Below are positions 54,512 to 62,569 of a DNA stretch of 64,000 bases, in pieces. How positions within the stretch are numbered: the stretch's first letter is position 1; each line of letters starts with the position of its first letter. The notes beneath the pieces are model-generated. The model saw nothing but the letters and a program-made list of their open reading frames with translations. It was not told the DNA's origin and did not search any database. The translations under genes were made by a program, and so were the position numbers. This DNA is from Bacillota bacterium (lineage in GTDB: Bacteria > Bacillota > Clostridia > Acetivibrionales > DSM-1351): assembly GCA_023398105.1 (NCBI GenBank), contig JAEWST010000078.1, positions 1-64,000 on the forward strand. Direction: 5' to 3'.

Positions 54512-54655
54512 ATGAAGTCAAAAATCAAACTTTTACTTGCACCTTTGTCAATAATAATTACACAGCTTGCGCTTTCAGGTGTTTGTTCGGCAAGTATGTC
54601 AACTTTTTATCAGCCAAAAGCCCCAAAGCATTTGACAACTCGTAATAAGCTATAA
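54512..54655 (+). CDS. agrD: AgrD-type cyclic autoinducer prepeptide
   Basis: A 47-residue peptide with GGAG before the ATG. The N-terminal part (KIKLLLAPLSIIITQLA) is an amphipathic hydrophobic helix. The central part GVCSASMSTF should contain the signal, and the C-terminal YQPKAPKHL matches the conserved YQPK-P-L recognition tail of clostridial AgrD leaders. Only one Cys (Cys25) exists and it sits 8 residues before the Tyr of YQPK, further than the usual ring size. A serine lactone from Ser28 or Ser30 is an alternative to a thiolactone. AgrB should cut after the ring. Confidence 0.88.
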   Translation: MKSKIKLLLAPLSIIITQLALSGVCSASMSTFYQPKAPKHLTTRNKL

Positions 54656-54696
54656 TTTCAAAGAAATTTGCTTACATAGCGATTGAGAGAACAGTA

Positions 54697-54726
54697 AAAA
54701 ACACCTGTAGTATTATAGGTGTTTTT
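54697..54726. terminator. Bidirectional intrinsic terminator
   Basis: AAAAACACCT (54697-54706) and its complement AGGTGTTTTT (54717-54726) form a 10-bp stem with a 10-nt loop. It ends the agr module on the + strand and overlaps the last codons of the convergent XRE gene, whose transcript it can also terminate. Confidence 0.88.
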
Positions 54727-55114
54727 GCTGTTTTAGCTGTTCAATTCGTTTTTTTATAAGTTCTTCAAATTCATAGGGTTCTATATTGGATTCCTTCATA
54801 ATTACTGCTAATCTCAAATAAGGCATAAAATTTTCATTTTTCAGATAGCTTTCAAATGCAGATAGTTTCCTGCTGAAGGACTTGCTATTATCAACTGCTT
54901 CGTTTTCAGAATGGTCAGTTATTCCTAGCATATAGTCTGAAGAAACATTAAAATATTTTGAAAGTAAAGCAATAACATTTGGGTCTGGTTCTCTTTCACC
55001 AAGCTCATATTTTGATATTGATTCTCTGCTTTTGCCTAAAGCCTTTCCAACGTCGTTTTGTGATTGCTTTTTGGCTTTACGCAATTGTTTGACTCTCTCT
55101 GAAAAAACAGACAT
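54713..55114 (-). CDS. XRE-family helix-turn-helix regulator
   Basis: This 133-residue regulator is encoded on the minus strand. GAGGTGA precedes the ATG at 55114 by 6 nt; a GTG three codons earlier overlaps that site and is rejected. The N-terminal HTH_3 domain (about 4-60) reads FSERVKQLRKAKKQSQNDVG with KSRESISKYELGEREPDPNV as the recognition part, typical of Cro/CI-type repressors. The C-terminal half is charged and helical. It converges on agrD and faces the candidate small-RNA promoter at 55419. It may control the neighbouring transcription unit, or itself, but no site has been proven. Confidence 0.92.
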   Translation of the reverse strand: MSVFSERVKQLRKAKKQSQNDVGKALGKSRESISKYELGEREPDPNVIALLSKYFNVSSDYMLGITDHSENEAVDNSKSFSRKLSAFESYLKNENFMPYLRLAVIMKESNIEPYEFEELIKKRIEQLKQQKHL

Positions 55115-55418
55115 TTTAATCACCTCATTAAATAATTATAAGTACTGATGTTATTTAAATCAATCCTTTTTACTAATAGGTAAATATACTATACTTTCCC
55201 ACATGATTTTTGGGTAAGGATATATATATTTGAACAATAGATATAGTTATTAATTCATAATAATTGAAATATATAAATAAAGATACATTATTCTCTTTGT
55301 TTTTTATGAATTAAATTCTAGATACTCAAAGGTTTTAACAAAATAATATATCTTAAAACATGTTAAATTCAATTAGTTGCAATAATACTAAATTATACTA
55401 AAATATTCCAAAAAATAG
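55115..55418. other. AT-rich intergenic region upstream of the XRE gene
   Basis: About 300 bp of very AT-rich DNA between the divergent XRE gene and the + strand promoter at 55419. It must hold the XRE promoter on the minus strand, but I cannot assign boxes with confidence. No ORF with a ribosome site is visible. Confidence 0.4.
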
Positions 55419-55447
55419 TTGACGAATATTGAATAGAGTACTATAAT
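55419..55447 (+). promoter_or_regulatory. Consensus sigma-A promoter
   Basis: TTGACG (55419-55424) and TATAAT (55442-55447) are separated by exactly 17 bp. This is the best promoter in the window. Transcription would start near 55454, at the beginning of an inverted repeat. Confidence 0.85.
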
Positions 55448-55456
55448 TAAATGGTA

Positions 55457-55519
55457 CGAAGTGTACCAATTTTATTATAAATTAATCGACAAACTTACAA
55501 ATAATGTTGGTACACTTCG
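55457..55519 (+). promoter_or_regulatory. 13-bp perfect inverted repeat next to the promoter
   Basis: CGAAGTGTACCAA (55457-55469) and its exact complement TTGGTACACTTCG (55507-55519) are separated by 37 bp. The left arm with its flank (GGTACGAAGTGTACC) is itself an imperfect palindrome. The site overlaps the expected transcription start and fits either a looping operator for the neighbouring XRE protein or a 5' RNA hairpin. Confidence 0.7.
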
Positions 55520-55683
55520 ATAAGAATAAAAACAACGTAATTTTTATAAATAAATAATACTATTATTTAACAAAATTTGAAGTGACAATATAGGCTCATT
55601 ATTCATTTCCCCTTGAAAATATGAGTTTATATAAAAAAGGCATTGATACTATAAAAATAATTAAATAGTTATGCCTTAATAGG

Positions 55684-55726
55684 GGGTGGGATGTAGACAT
55701 TATCCCCCCTCCCACCCTGTTTTTTT
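55684..55726 (+). terminator. Strong intrinsic terminator
   Basis: GGGTGGGA (55684-55691) pairs with TCCCACCC (55710-55717), followed by TG and seven T residues (55720-55726). It is unusually GC-rich for this DNA and ends the candidate small RNA 50 nt before the next ORF. Confidence 0.88.
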
Positions 55727-55776
55727 AGCGTAAATATAGAACTAAAAATTGATATGCCAAAAACAAGGAGGATAAA

Positions 55777-55947
55777 ATGATATATAACGATACAGAAAAA
55801 GAAAGAATGAAGAATAGTGTAATGGAAAAAATTATTTCAGAAATATTTAATATACTTACATATTCAGAAAAAAAGGACAAAGAAAATACTGAGAATATAG
55901 GTGAAGTAATTGACAATATTATGATGAACTATTTATGGAGGAAATAG
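55777..55947 (+). CDS. Small hypothetical protein, 56 residues
   Basis: I do not recognise it. AAGGAGGA (55765-55772) lies 4 nt before the ATG, a near-perfect ribosome site, which makes this a likely real gene despite its size. The protein is charged and helical (EKERMKNSVMEKIISEIFNIL), has no membrane segment or Cys, and ends NYLWRK. It lies just after the strong terminator, so its expression would need read-through or a separate promoter. Confidence 0.6.
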   Translation: MIYNDTEKERMKNSVMEKIISEIFNILTYSEKKDKENTENIGEVIDNIMMNYLWRK

Positions 55948-56152
55948 TTTTTATAAAATATTACTATTCAAAAATAACACGTCAAAATTCAGTTAGCTAT
56001 TAAATTCTTATCAAATAAGAATATCTTTTGCATTCCCCAAAAACGAGATATATTTTTATACAAAGGTTATATAGTGTTAAGAACAGAATATTGATAATAT
56101 TGTAATGGAAAAGTACTGTAAACTTAGGGCTTGAAGTTTTTGCTTTTTAAAA

Positions 56153-56386
56153 CTATTTAGTTAAATGACTAATCCAAAAACCTATACAAAGTCCAACAGT
56201 TCCCAAAATAAGAGAGTATATAAAAGAAATGTGTGAATTGTATTTTCGTAGAGATATGGAGTTTTTATAATATAGCTCAGCATCAATTCGAGCTTTAGCT
56301 TTTGCAAGTTCAAGCATGTACTCTGATACTTGCTCATCAGTTTTCAATTCCAAATTAACTAGATCTTTCTGGCTCATTATTCCCAT
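56153..56386 (-). CDS. Small membrane protein, 77 residues, unknown function
   Basis: No family is recognised. GGGGGA lies 7-8 nt before the ATG at 56386, so the slightly longer frame from 56401, which overlaps that site, is rejected. The N-terminal 50 residues are charged and probably helical (LKTDEQVSEYMLELAKAKAR), and the C-terminus has one membrane segment (FIYSLILGTVGLCIGFWI) followed by SHLTK. The layout suggests a cytoplasmic helical domain tethered to the membrane. Confidence 0.7.
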   Translation of the reverse strand: MGIMSQKDLVNLELKTDEQVSEYMLELAKAKARIDAELYYKNSISLRKYNSHISFIYSLILGTVGLCIGFWISHLTK

Positions 56387-56605
56387 ATAATCATCCCCCA
56401 TTATTACTTATATGATGCTTAAGGACAAACATTACAAATTTATAAAAATAAAATTAAGAGACTCCAAGTAAAAAAATATTTGTGCTTATTAGCTCTCAAA
56501 TTAACCTTTCTTTTTACAAAAATATAAGGTATAATTAGTTGAGCAACAAATTAACAGTCTCGTAAGAAATTTCATTAAATCTAAACTACCTATATTTATT
56601 TCTAG

Positions 56606-56686
56606 TCAAATCAGTCAAATCAGTCAAATCAGTCAAATCAGTCAAATTAATCAAATTAATCAAATTAATCAAATTAATCAAATCAA
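56606..56686 (+). repeat. 9-bp minisatellite upstream of radC
   Basis: Nine head-to-tail 9-bp units: four TCAAATCAG, four TCAAATTAA and one TCAAATCAA. The array is in non-coding DNA about 170 bp before the RadC-family gene. The two homogeneous blocks show stepwise expansion by slippage. The rest of the gap 56402-56858 is AT-rich with no gene seen. Confidence 0.95.
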
Positions 56687-56858
56687 AAAGTTCAATTAGT
56701 AATAAACTCAAATATCTCAGTTGGATATACTGCCAAAAGTCTTGTGATATTAAGTATTGTAGCTATTATTATTAAAAACAAGTAGTATTCTCGCAGCTGA
56801 AATACCACATTTTCAAGGAAATAAAAAAATTAAATCTAATCGTTTTTAAGAGGATTCT

Positions 56859-57536
56859 ATGGAAAAGAAATTACATGAAGGACATCGAAAAAGAATTAAA
56901 ATGAGGTATTTAGCAGAGGGGATAGATGCCTTTGAGGATTATCAGGTGCTGGAAATGCTGCTATTTTACTGTATTCCAATGAGGGATACAAATGAGCTGG
57001 CACATAAAATGATAAGTCAGTATGGTGATTTAGCAGGATTGTTTGAAGCTGACCCAAAGGACATATGTTTAAGATGTGGTGTTAGTGAGAATACAGCAAT
57101 ACTTATATCAATGATACCCTCATTATCAAGAAGATACCTTAAAGGGAAATGGGGAGAAAAGCCTGTTCTAAATAGTACAACCAAGGCAGGAGAATACGCA
57201 GTAGCTTTATTTGCAGGAAGAACATATGAGGCATTTTATGTAATTTGCTTGGATTCACAGAACAGAGTAAATTATGCTTGCCTACTGCATGAGGGGACAT
57301 TAAATGAAGTTCCTGTTTATCCTAGGTTGGTAGTTGAATTGGTTCTAAGACATCAAGCCAATAGCGTAATACTTGCACACAACCATCCTGGTGGAAGCTT
57401 AAATCCATCAAATGAGGATATTGAATTGACTAAAAAAATAAAAGCGGCTCTTGAGCCTATATCAGTTACAGTCGTTGATCATATTATTACGGCTGGTAAT
57501 AGGTATATGAGCTTTATGGAGAGAGAGTTAATATAA
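56859..57536 (+). CDS. radC: RadC/JAB-domain protein
   Basis: This 225-residue protein has AGAGGA before the ATG. An N-terminal helix-hairpin-helix-like region (about 1-95) is followed by the RadC JAB/MPN+ metal-binding domain (about 105-225). The JAMM motif is complete: the second-shell Glu region LHEGTLNEV, then AHNHPGGSLNPSNEDIELT with the two His, Ser and Asp. RadC proteins are widespread in bacteria and often occur on mobile or accessory DNA; their biochemical role is still unsettled despite the old link to DNA repair. The stop codon is the first base triplet of the repeat element that follows. Confidence 0.92.
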   Translation: MEKKLHEGHRKRIKMRYLAEGIDAFEDYQVLEMLLFYCIPMRDTNELAHKMISQYGDLAGLFEADPKDICLRCGVSENTAILISMIPSLSRRYLKGKWGEKPVLNSTTKAGEYAVALFAGRTYEAFYVICLDSQNRVNYACLLHEGTLNEVPVYPRLVVELVLRHQANSVILAHNHPGGSLNPSNEDIELTKKIKAALEPISVTVVDHIITAGNRYMSFMERELI

Positions 57537-57690
57537 CGAGGCAAGAAAATGTCCCCCACTTCTATAAGTGGTGGGTACCACTTTGGTTATAAAAAGTAGA
57601 AAATCAACTCATTTTATGAATTATTTATATTTTCATTTGATAAGTCCTCCCACACCTACAATTTTCAACTGGTGAAGTAGAGTTAGTAAA
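57534..57690 (+). repeat. Dispersed structured repeat element, copy 1
   Basis: It begins TAACGAGGCAAGAAAAT, then folds as CCACTT-CTAT-AAGTGG and as GTGG-GTA-CCAC (57571-57581), followed by CTTTGGTTAT. After a short spacer comes the second half, TATGAATTATTT to CAACTGGTGAAG (57615-57690). Both halves recur at 60615-60900 and the second half at 29069. It resembles the imperfect-palindrome ends of IS200/IS605-type elements or a MITE. No transposase is present. Confidence 0.75.
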
Positions 57691-57871
57691 TAATAATTAG
57701 CACTGTATACAAAATATTACAAATAGTAGCAAAAAAATATTATGTAGTGTTATAATAAAAAATAGCTATTGTAAAATAAATAGAGGAAACAATCTTGAGA
57801 ATCACAATTATTAAAAAGTATACAATACAGGTGAAGCTTATTGGATATACATATGAGGATGGGGGAGCGGA

Positions 57872-59137
57872 ATGTATAAGAAATATATCTGCTTAGTATT
57901 GTCTATAACATTGGTTATACTAAGTACTGGTTGTGAAGAAAGAGGTACAGCTAAACCAATAGAAAGTGCACCTGATAATGTATTACAGGTATATTATCTT
58001 GAGCAGGACAAGGCTATTAATGACAAAGCATTAAATAAATTTAAGGAAGAGCATACTGGGATTAAAGTGATTGAAAAGGTTATACAAAATCAAGAAGTAG
58101 AAGCCTTTACTTTAAAATTTAAGGCAGAGCTTGCCGCTGGAACAGGTGCAGACATTATATTATTGTCTACATTTTTTTTACCGTCTATAAGCAAATTATC
58201 TGACAGTGGAGTTCTATGTGATCTCAATCCTCTAATTTCTGAAGATAAGTCCTTTAAAATTGAAGATTACAACGAAAAGGTAATGGATTCATGTACCTAT
58301 AATGGGAAAAGGTATATGATGCCCATTGACTATACTTTTTTCTATTTTTATACCTACAAGGCAGTATTGGGTGATTTTAAGCTGAATACAACAAACTGGA
58401 CCTGGGATGAACTAGTAAATGCTGAAAAGGAGTATTTTAGAGAAGGAAAGGGAGCAAGTAAATATTTCATTTCACCTTTTTTTAATTTCAGCAATGTTTT
58501 ATTTTCTGATAAAAATACTTATGTAGACTACGAGCAAAAAATATCAAAATTTAATACACCGAAATTTATTAAGCTGCTGCAAACCTACAAAAGTATTGCT
58601 CCACATGTCTGTTCCATTGAAGAATATACAAGTCAAAAGAATTTTGAAAAAATGGAAACGCTGAGTGTTCTTCAATCTATTTTTTGCAAAGGAGTAGGAG
58701 ATAGTTTTGGTTTCAATGACTATAATAAAGCATTTGGTGAGGATACAATAATTTTGCCATATCCGACTTTAGACGGACAGAATAGCACTAATGCCCAGAT
58801 TAATAGAATAGTGGCAATTACCTCAAAGTGCAGATATAAAAAAGAAGCCTTTGATTATATAAAGACTATTTTATCAAAAGAAAATCAAATGAATGATAAT
58901 TTAAATGTTCCAGTAAATAATGCAGCATTTAATGAGCTGCTTGAGCTTATAAAGATTATAAGAACAGATTCTCAGATTCCTGAATTGTTTAAAACTGTTA
59001 ATAGCTGCTCACTTACTGATGCGAGTGTACTAGATATAATTAATAAAGAACTTTCTGATTATTTAAGCGGAAAAAAGACAGCAGAGCAGATAGCTAAAGC
59101 AATTGATGAGAAGGTTTTGCTGTATTTGAACGAGTAG
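57872..59137 (+). CDS. Extracellular solute-binding lipoprotein 1
   Basis: This 421-residue lipoprotein is the first of four paralogues. GGGGGAG precedes the ATG. The signal peptide ends in lipobox LSTGC (Cys about 21). The mature protein has the family 1 solute-binding fold seen in sugar ABC transporters: an N-terminal strand LQVYYLEQD, GTGADIILLS, DLNPLISEDKSFKIEDYNEKV and NGKRYMMPIDYTF. The C-terminal ISGKKTAEQIAKAIDEKVLLYLNE-like ending is shared by all four. It probably captures an oligosaccharide outside the membrane. No permease or ATPase gene is in the window, so it must use a transporter encoded elsewhere or act as a sensor. Substrate is unknown. Confidence 0.88.
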   Translation: MYKKYICLVLSITLVILSTGCEERGTAKPIESAPDNVLQVYYLEQDKAINDKALNKFKEEHTGIKVIEKVIQNQEVEAFTLKFKAELAAGTGADIILLSTFFLPSISKLSDSGVLCDLNPLISEDKSFKIEDYNEKVMDSCTYNGKRYMMPIDYTFFYFYTYKAVLGDFKLNTTNWTWDELVNAEKEYFREGKGASKYFISPFFNFSNVLFSDKNTYVDYEQKISKFNTPKFIKLLQTYKSIAPHVCSIEEYTSQKNFEKMETLSVLQSIFCKGVGDSFGFNDYNKAFGEDTIILPYPTLDGQNSTNAQINRIVAITSKCRYKKEAFDYIKTILSKENQMNDNLNVPVNNAAFNELLELIKIIRTDSQIPELFKTVNSCSLTDASVLDIINKELSDYLSGKKTAEQIAKAIDEKVLLYLNE

Positions 59138-59240
59138 GCATTGTGAAATTTGGCAAGTGTATACGTGTTGCCATGGCATCAAAATAATGAACAAATACAT
59201 TAAACATTATAAGAACATTAAGTTAAAGGAAGGTAAGCTT

Positions 59241-60554
59241 ATGTCTAAGTTTATTAAAAAAATAAGCATAGTTTTACTTGTAGCTTCTTTGCTAGGAATC
59301 AACACCTCCTGTTCAAAAGAAGAAAAAGTTGTAAATGACGATAAAGCTAAACTGACAATTAATTTGTTAGATTCAGATAAAACCCTAATAGATGCAGTGA
59401 CTAAGTATAATATAGAAAATCCGTATAGCAAAATAGATGCTAAGATTTTCTCAGATATTGAAGAGTACAAGAATAAAAACACTACAGAGCTATTGTCTGG
59501 ACAAGGGGCAGATATTATAGTAAATAGACTTGATCTTCTTGCTAATGTATATAGAATTAGCTCAAGTAGCGTTTTTTGTGATTTAAATGAGATTATAGAA
59601 AAGGATCCAAGCTTTAAGTTATCTGATTACCATGAGAAAATTCTTGATTATGGTCTTATTAATGATAAAAGATATTTTATACCAATAGATTATTTGAATA
59701 CTGGCTTTTTTACGACAAAGGAGATATTGGATAAGAATAATATCAAGCTTGATGGAGTAGAGTGGACATGGAAAAATGTTGCTAATATAATGAAAAAATT
59801 TATTTCTGATAATAAATCTAACAAAAAGTATTTTATTGATAGCTTAAATTTTACTCAGATATTATCTTCTATAAATAATCCGTTTTTAGACTATGAAACT
59901 AAAAAAACATCCTTTAATTCAAAAGAGTTTATAGAATTATTAAACCTATATAGGGATATCTATCCCGCTATTTGTCCAACTGATATAAAAAGTAAATATA
60001 ATGATAGAAAAGAGTTGTTAAAAAATGGGGTTCTAGTATTTCTAAATATTCCCATTATAGACAGTCCAAGCTATTATATGAGGAATTTGAATGGTGATCA
60101 AATTTTTAACCAGCAAATTAAAATATTAAAGAGTCCTGCTTTAAAAGATAGTGACCCTATTATTGTGTGGCCATATCACTTATTAAGCATAAATAAAAGT
60201 TGCGAGAATAAAATGGATGCTTTTGAATACATAAAGATGCTATTGACTTATGACTTCCAGCAAGAGGTTAATAATTATGATGATACTAAATTTACACCTG
60301 TAAGTAAGAGGGCCTATGATTTAGACATGAGTTATTATTTAGATGGAAAAGGCTCTGAAAAAGTTCAATTACCCAAACCACTTGCAGAACAAATGAATAA
60401 AATAAGGTTTGACATTGGAGTGGGCAAACTATTTGAAAATGACGTTTATCAAATAATTGAAGCAGAGCTGCCAGAATTTATAGAAGGTAGCATAACAGCG
60501 GAACAAACAGCTAAGATTATAGATGGTCGTGTATCAATTTACTTAAATGAATAA
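59241..60554 (+). CDS. Extracellular solute-binding lipoprotein 2
   Basis: This 437-residue lipoprotein starts at the ATG at 59241, fixed by AAAGGAAGG (59225-59233); the open frame to 59157 has no such site and would bury the signal peptide. The lipobox is INTSC. Shared blocks with the other copies are GQGADIIVNR, DLNEIIEKDPSFKLSDYHEKILDYG, NDKRYFIPIDY and TAKIIDGRVSIYLNE at the end. It is the most divergent in its ligand-facing middle region, which suggests a different ligand. A terminator follows directly, so copies 1 and 2 probably form one transcript. Confidence 0.88.
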   Translation: MSKFIKKISIVLLVASLLGINTSCSKEEKVVNDDKAKLTINLLDSDKTLIDAVTKYNIENPYSKIDAKIFSDIEEYKNKNTTELLSGQGADIIVNRLDLLANVYRISSSSVFCDLNEIIEKDPSFKLSDYHEKILDYGLINDKRYFIPIDYLNTGFFTTKEILDKNNIKLDGVEWTWKNVANIMKKFISDNKSNKKYFIDSLNFTQILSSINNPFLDYETKKTSFNSKEFIELLNLYRDIYPAICPTDIKSKYNDRKELLKNGVLVFLNIPIIDSPSYYMRNLNGDQIFNQQIKILKSPALKDSDPIIVWPYHLLSINKSCENKMDAFEYIKMLLTYDFQQEVNNYDDTKFTPVSKRAYDLDMSYYLDGKGSEKVQLPKPLAEQMNKIRFDIGVGKLFENDVYQIIEAELPEFIEGSITAEQTAKIIDGRVSIYLNE

Positions 60555-60561
60555 AATATAC

Positions 60562-60613
60562 ATAGCTAAGCTACTACTAGTTTCATTAAAAGCAAAGTAG
60601 CTTGGCTATTTTT
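60562..60613 (+). terminator. Intrinsic terminator after solute-binding gene 2
   Basis: ATAGCTAAGCTACT (60562-60575) pairs with AGTAGCTTGGCTAT (60596-60609) through 14 pairs including one G-U, followed by TTTT. It separates the four solute-binding genes into two pairs. Confidence 0.88.
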
Positions 60614-60614
60614 A

Positions 60615-60900
60615 TAACGAGGCAAGAAAATATCCTCCACATCTATAAGTGGCGGATACCGCTTTGGTTTTCAGGCGGTGAGAATATAAGGAGCATTTTC
60701 GAGCTTGTATAAATATCGAAAAATTTCATTTTGAATCTAGGCGTTATAAGTTGAGGGGGTTTTAAATCAACCCAACTTTCGAATGAAAAGTTGAGAAATG
60801 CTAAAGTTTATTAATGGCTTTTTGTTCAGTAAACTAACTTATTTTATGAAATTATTTGACTTTTCATTTGATAATGCTACCACACCTTATATTACTAGCC
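60615..60900 (+). repeat. Dispersed structured repeat element, copy 2
   Basis: TAACGAGGCAAGAAAAT opens this copy as in copy 1. The small hairpin reads GCGG-ATA-CCGC (60652-60662) where copy 1 has GTGG-GTA-CCAC, a compensated base-pair change. About 170 bp of extra sequence follows, holding TTTTCGA/TCGAAAA (60696-60722) and CAACTTT/AAAGTTG hairpins. The second half (TATGAAATTATTTGAC to CACACCTTA, 60845-60890) then matches copies 1 and 3. No gene is seen in 60615-61119. Confidence 0.75.
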
Positions 60901-61119
60901 TTTAGGCAGTATATTTAACTACAAAAGTTTATCAAATAAGTAAAAACCACTATTTTATGAACTATTTGTAAATAAATAGTTAAAATTGTATCAAAGCCCA
61001 TGATTATAAAATAATTTTATTTTATAATTTAAATATTGAATGCTATTTAGGCATAGCGAATAACTAAGTCTGCTACTCTTATTTGAAGTAATGATAATCT
61101 GAAAGAAAGGAACGTAACA

Positions 61120-62478
61120 ATGAAAACTAAAAATCGTATAGGTATTCTATTATTAATAATAACACTTGTAGCTACAACATCATGTTCAAGTGATGAAACT
61201 ATAAAGGAAGCAAGCCAAACTAAAGCAGCTACAGCAGAAATAAAAATTGATGTAATGAAGCATGAAAAATATTTGCTTGCTGCAATTATGGAATTCAATG
61301 AGACTCATAAAAATGTAAGAATTAATTATGGTGATCTGATTACTTTTAATGAGGAATATAGAAATAAGTACATAACTAGTCTAGCAGTAGGAGAAGGACC
61401 AGACATAATAAGAATTGAGCCTAATTTATTTGTTGCAGTAAATAAGATGGTCAACTCAGGAATATTTTATGACCTGAATGAGTCAATTAATAAAGATAAG
61501 GGCTTCAATTTTTCAGACTACAATCAAAAGGTTTTAGAGAGTGGGATAATCAATGGGAAAAGGTTTTTTATACCGCTAGGATACTATTTTCGTGCATTCT
61601 TTGTAAAGGGAGGTGCATTGAAAGAGAATGGCTTTACTACAGGAGGCTCCAAGTGGACACTAGAAAATTTCGCTGATGAGGCATATTCGTTTACGCAGAA
61701 AAACAAGGACAAGGGTAAAAGTTTTATGGTAACAGGATATTTAGCTTTAAGCGATATAGTTAAAATCAGCGGACTGAATTTCATTGACTATGTAAAGAAG
61801 GAAGTGAAGCTTGATTCTTCAGAATTTATAGATTTGATAAATATATATAAAAAGCTAAATTCAACAGTGAAATTAACAAGAGAGATAACTGCTACTGCCA
61901 CAATGAGTGATGATGTACTTGGGATAACTACAGTGTGTCCTGAATTTGATAACGGTACTGCTCTAATCATGGATAATAGGTTGCTTTACCAAATGTGGTT
62001 TAGAGATCTGATTAACGAAAAATCCAACGTATATTTATTCCCTCAATACGATGGTAAAAAAAACATTTTGCTTGAACCGATGGTGTCCTTCGCTATTAAT
62101 TCAAAATGTACACATAAGGATGAAGCATATGAATTTCTTAAATTGTTACTGTCAGAAGAGTATCAAAGTGTCGGTGGTATGAAAAGAGATTTTTCATACC
62201 TTCCAGTTAATAATAACGCTTATTTAAATAACGTGGATTCTCATATAAGTAACCTGAACGACCAAGCAGTTGAGGAGGTTTATGATGCAGAAAAAAGAAA
62301 AGCACAAGTTAGAGAACAATATAAAGAAATTCAAAGAATAAGTAGATGTGATACTGTAGATACTCAGGTCTATAATATTATTGACAGTGAGGCAAAGGCT
62401 TTTATAGATGGAAAGTACAGTGCAGAGCAGACAGCAAAGATTATTCAGGATAAGGTAATGCTGTATTTAAATGAGTGA
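61120..62478 (+). CDS. Extracellular solute-binding lipoprotein 3
   Basis: This 452-residue lipoprotein has AAAGGA 9 nt before the ATG. The lipobox is ATTSC. It shares with copy 4 long nearly identical blocks (NYGDLITFNEEYRNKYIT, VGEGPDIIR, NGKRFFIPL, KENGFTT, YDAEKRKAQVREQYKEIQ), showing a recent duplication. The C-terminal TAKIIQDKVMLYLNE is common to the family. As with the others no membrane transporter gene adjoins. A basic, helical insert near residues 385-415 (DAEKRKAQVREQYKEIQRIS) is present in copies 3 and 4 only. Confidence 0.88.
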   Translation: MKTKNRIGILLLIITLVATTSCSSDETIKEASQTKAATAEIKIDVMKHEKYLLAAIMEFNETHKNVRINYGDLITFNEEYRNKYITSLAVGEGPDIIRIEPNLFVAVNKMVNSGIFYDLNESINKDKGFNFSDYNQKVLESGIINGKRFFIPLGYYFRAFFVKGGALKENGFTTGGSKWTLENFADEAYSFTQKNKDKGKSFMVTGYLALSDIVKISGLNFIDYVKKEVKLDSSEFIDLINIYKKLNSTVKLTREITATATMSDDVLGITTVCPEFDNGTALIMDNRLLYQMWFRDLINEKSNVYLFPQYDGKKNILLEPMVSFAINSKCTHKDEAYEFLKLLLSEEYQSVGGMKRDFSYLPVNNNAYLNNVDSHISNLNDQAVEEVYDAEKRKAQVREQYKEIQRISRCDTVDTQVYNIIDSEAKAFIDGKYSAEQTAKIIQDKVMLYLNE

Positions 62479-62496
62479 TTTAGGAAACGCACGTAA

Positions 62497-62519
62497 ACAT
62501 AAGGCTATAAGACTTATGT
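62497..62519 (+). other. Short hairpin between solute-binding genes 3 and 4
   Basis: ACATAAG (62497-62503) pairs with CTTATGT (62513-62519) over 9 nt, without a U-tract. It may shape expression between the two paralogous genes; evidence is slight. Confidence 0.4.
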
Positions 62520-62569
62520 GGTTGTGATCAACGATATTTACAAACTAACTGAAGGGAATGAACGTAACT

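Larger units (their letters stand above)
55454..55726 (+). ncRNA. Candidate ~270-nt small RNA
   Basis: A consensus promoter at 55419-55447 and a strong intrinsic terminator at 55684-55726 bound about 270 nt that contain no credible gene. The only frames are 9, 17 and 15 codons long and lack ribosome sites. The 5' end would fold through a 13-bp inverted repeat (55457-55469 with 55507-55519). The unit lies between the XRE gene and a small ORF that has its own strong ribosome site. It could be a regulatory RNA or an attenuated leader for that ORF; the sequence alone does not decide. Confidence 0.5.

Noticed and set aside
56606..56686. CRISPR array
   Set aside because: The units are 9 bp with no unique spacers, so this is a minisatellite; no cas gene is present anywhere in the window.
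59207..59482. Minus-strand 91-codon frame over solute-binding gene 2
   Set aside because: It is antisense to a lipoprotein gene with a full signal peptide and lacks a ribosome site.
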